DNA of 7,990 nt from the NCBI GenBank assembly GCA_035761045.1, contig DASTRU010000057.1, forward strand, positions 1 to 7,990. The letters are read 5' to 3'. Source of the DNA: DASTRU01 sp035761045 (lineage in GTDB: Bacteria; Pseudomonadota; Gammaproteobacteria; Burkholderiales; Burkholderiaceae_E). Positions 6,522-7,990 of the stretch are shown one piece after another. The notes below the pieces were generated by a model. That model saw only the letters and a program-made list of their open reading frames with translations. It searched no databases and had not been told where the DNA came from. Position 1 is the first letter of the stretch. The number at the start of each line of letters is the position of its first letter. Both the position numbers and the translations under genes were made by a program.

Positions 6522-7060
6522 AGCTCGATATCGCGTGGCGTGTGATTGTTCTTGGGAGCGCGGCCGGTTGGTTGGTGGGTTGCAGTTCCGGCGATCAAGA
6601 CGAGTTAAAGAATTGGATGGCCGAGGTTCGCCGTACGACGCAGCCCGTCGTGCAGCCGATCCCCGAGCCAAAGAAGTTTGAGCCGTTCGTGTATGAGCAA
6701 AAAGGCGCGCTCGAGCCGTTTAGCGTCGCGAAGTTGGATGCGGCGTTACAGAAGTTGGCGGCGCGGTCCTCGTCGGGTTTACGACCCGATATGGACCGTC
6801 GTCGCGAACCACTCGAGGCCTTCCCGCTCGACACGATTCAGATGGTCGGCACGATGCAACGTGACAATCAACGCGTAGCCCTGCTACGCGTCGATAAATC
6901 GGTGTATCAGGCCAAGGTGGGCAACTACGCCGGACAAAACTTCGGCGTGATTACGAAGATCTCGGAGACCGAGGTCGCTTTGAAAGAAATCGTGCAGGAC
7001 GCGGCCGGCGAATGGGTCGAACGCACCAGCACTCTGCAACTGCAGGAGACGAAACGATGA
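6518..7060 (+). CDS. pilP: Type IV pilus lipoprotein PilP
   Basis: PilP is an inner-membrane lipoprotein that spans the periplasm between the PilN/PilO dimer and the N0 domain of the secretin PilQ. It has 180 residues. The signal peptide ends in a lipobox WLVGC with the modified cysteine at residue 22. SSGDQDELKNWM follows, a typical PilP N-terminus. A proline-rich unstructured segment with QPIPEPKKFEPFVY (46-59) is the PilN/PilO-binding part. The C-terminal beta domain runs from PLEAFPLDTIQMVGTM (98-113) through VYQAKVGNYAGQNFGVI (129-145) to about 175. The ATG overlaps the pilO stop by four bases, and the TGA overlaps the pilQ start in the same way. A perfect inverted repeat lies in the RVALLRV coding region and is listed separately. 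Confidence 0.95.
   Translation: MKLDIAWRVIVLGSAAGWLVGCSSGDQDELKNWMAEVRRTTQPVVQPIPEPKKFEPFVYEQKGALEPFSVAKLDAALQKLAARSSSGLRPDMDRRREPLEAFPLDTIQMVGTMQRDNQRVALLRVDKSVYQAKVGNYAGQNFGVITKISETEVALKEIVQDAAGEWVERTSTLQLQETKR
6871..6891 (+). repeat. Perfect 9-bp inverted repeat with 3-base loop inside pilP
   Basis: ACGCGTAGC at 6871-6879 is exactly complementary to GCTACGCGT at 6883-6891, with loop CCT. It encodes Arg-Val-Ala-Leu-Leu-Arg-Val of PilP. The arms depend on the codons GTA and CTA, which look uncommon in these genes. No T-run follows, so it is not an intrinsic terminator. It is the longest perfect hairpin I noticed in the window. Confidence 0.85.
7044..7049 (+). promoter_or_regulatory. Strong ribosome binding site of pilQ
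   Basis: AGGAGA lies seven bases before the pilQ ATG at 7057, inside the end of pilP. It is the best Shine-Dalgarno match in the operon, which fits the need for many secretin subunits per complex. Confidence 0.65.
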
Positions 7061-7990
7061 CCAGCGCAATTAAAACGTCGTTTAGCGCCGCGGCTTGGCT
7101 GCGCGGACGATGGGCTGCTTTCGCGCTTGCCGCGCTGACTGTTATTGGCCTCGTGCCTGCCGCGTCAGCGCAGGAGAATGCGATTGAAAGCGTCACGGCG
7201 AACCAATCCGGTTCTTCGGTGGTGCTACGCATTCAAATGCGTGAAGCGCCAAAGAATCCGCCCGCGAGCTTCTCGGTGGCGAATCCAGCGCGTATCGCGT
7301 TGGACTTCCCGGCCACCTCGAACGCAACCGGCAAAAGCAATTTCGATTTGACCCAAGGCGATCTTCGCTCGGTCAACGTCGTCACCGTTGGTGACCGTTC
7401 GCGTTTGGTGTTGAACCTCAAGTCCAACGTTCAATACAACACCGCCGTCGAAGGCAACACGGTCATCGTGACTTTGTCGCCTAGCGCCAGCGCGGCATCG
7501 GGCACGGGCGGCACGGCGCCGCAACCGCCGGTGCGCTTCGCAGAGGGTTCGACGTCGCAACAGCACACGATTCGCGAAATCGATTTTCGTCGTGGCAAGG
7601 ACAACGAAGGCCGCATCGTGGTCGACTTGTCCGATGCGCAGACCGGCGTCGATATTCGTCAAACCGGCTCGACGATCGTAGTGGACTTCCTGCGCACGAG
7701 CTTGCCGCCGAACTTGCGTCGCAAGCTCGACGTGATGGACTTTGGCACGCCGGTCAACATCGTCAACACGTTCCAGCAGGGCGAGAACGTGCGCATGGTG
7801 ATCGAGCCCAAGGGTTTGTGGGAACACAACGCTTATCAAAGCGACACGCAGTTCGTGGTCGAGGTCAAGCCGGTTCGCGAAGACCCGAATCGTCTGACCC
7901 AAGGCACGCGTGCTGGTTATAAGGGCGAGAAACTGTCGCTCAATTTCCAAAACATCGATGTGCGTGCGGTGCTGCAAGTCATCGCCGACT
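7057..7990 (+). CDS. pilQ: Type IV pilus secretin PilQ, 3' end cut off by window edge
   Basis: PilQ forms the outer-membrane ring through which the pilus passes. The frame is open from the ATG at 7057 to the end of the window, giving 311 residues of a protein usually about 700 long. The Sec signal peptide has a basic start, a hydrophobic core at about 20-33, and a probable cut after VPAASA at residue 38. A first AMIN domain (about 41-141) is followed by a Ser/Ala/Gly/Pro linker (about 142-168) and a second AMIN domain (about 170-271). AMIN domains bind peptidoglycan. The N0 (secretin/TonB short N-terminal) domain begins with GYKGEKLSLNFQNIDVRAVL (287-306), a characteristic PilQ sequence. The N1 and secretin barrel domains lie beyond the edge. 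The start overlaps the pilP stop and has a strong AGGAGA. Confidence 0.96.
   Translation, partial: MTSAIKTSFSAAAWLRGRWAAFALAALTVIGLVPAASAQENAIESVTANQSGSSVVLRIQMREAPKNPPASFSVANPARIALDFPATSNATGKSNFDLTQGDLRSVNVVTVGDRSRLVLNLKSNVQYNTAVEGNTVIVTLSPSASAASGTGGTAPQPPVRFAEGSTSQQHTIREIDFRRGKDNEGRIVVDLSDAQTGVDIRQTGSTIVVDFLRTSLPPNLRRKLDVMDFGTPVNIVNTFQQGENVRMVIEPKGLWEHNAYQSDTQFVVEVKPVREDPNRLTQGTRAGYKGEKLSLNFQNIDVRAVLQVIAD

Noticed and set aside
7225..7977. 250-codon minus-strand open frame opposite pilQ
   Set aside because: The plus strand carries an unmistakable PilQ with a signal peptide, AMIN domains and N0 start. The antisense product is rich in Arg, His and Asp and has no recognisable domain.
1..7990. 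Search for CRISPR arrays, tRNA or rRNA genes, insertion sequences, toxin-antitoxin or defence genes
   Set aside because: I saw no regularly spaced repeats, no terminal inverted repeats with a transposase, no tRNA-like cloverleaf and no unexplained gene. Every substantial coding region is a recognised housekeeping or pilus gene in a known order.

Overview
The window is a stretch of ordinary chromosome from a Gram-negative bacterium, most likely a betaproteobacterium. The evidence is an outer-membrane secretin (PilQ), two lipoproteins with clear lipoboxes, the LPS-export chaperone LptM, a bifunctional PBP1A, and the gene order lysA-lptM-cyaY-mrcA-pilMNOPQ, which I know from Betaproteobacteria and, in part, Gammaproteobacteria. 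Genes are packed tightly and base composition looks moderately GC-rich throughout. Glutamine is mostly coded by CAA, which is unusual for such a genome. I see no sign of horizontal transfer.

Left part (1-1101, minus strand): lptM, then lysA 12 bases downstream. lysA runs off the left edge with 291 codons visible. lptM encodes a small lipoprotein needed for LPS-transporter maturation. lysA encodes diaminopimelate decarboxylase, the last step of lysine synthesis. cyaY (bacterial frataxin, 1134-1463, plus strand) diverges from lptM across only 32 bases, and the likely lptM promoter abuts the cyaY start codon.

Middle (1470-3818, minus strand): mrcA encodes penicillin-binding protein 1A, with all glycosyltransferase and transpeptidase motifs intact. 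It meets cyaY tail to tail with a 6-base gap and no visible hairpin terminator. A 285-base divergent control region (3819-4103) separates mrcA from the pilus operon and holds the only substantial non-coding DNA in the window.

Right part (4104-7990, plus strand): pilM, pilN, pilO, pilP and the first 311 codons of pilQ form one operon. Three of its four junctions are 4-base ATGA overlaps. Together the products make the alignment complex of the type IV pilus: cytoplasmic actin-like PilM, inner-membrane PilN/PilO, lipoprotein PilP, and the outer-membrane secretin PilQ. A divergent peptidoglycan synthase next to these genes is a known arrangement.

I did not find a previously undescribed system. 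The most notable unexplained structure is a perfect 9-bp inverted repeat with a 3-base loop inside pilP (6871-6891). Smaller curiosities are a hairpin and a mini-ORF across the pilM start, the overlapping lptM/cyaY control region, and the strong CAA bias.
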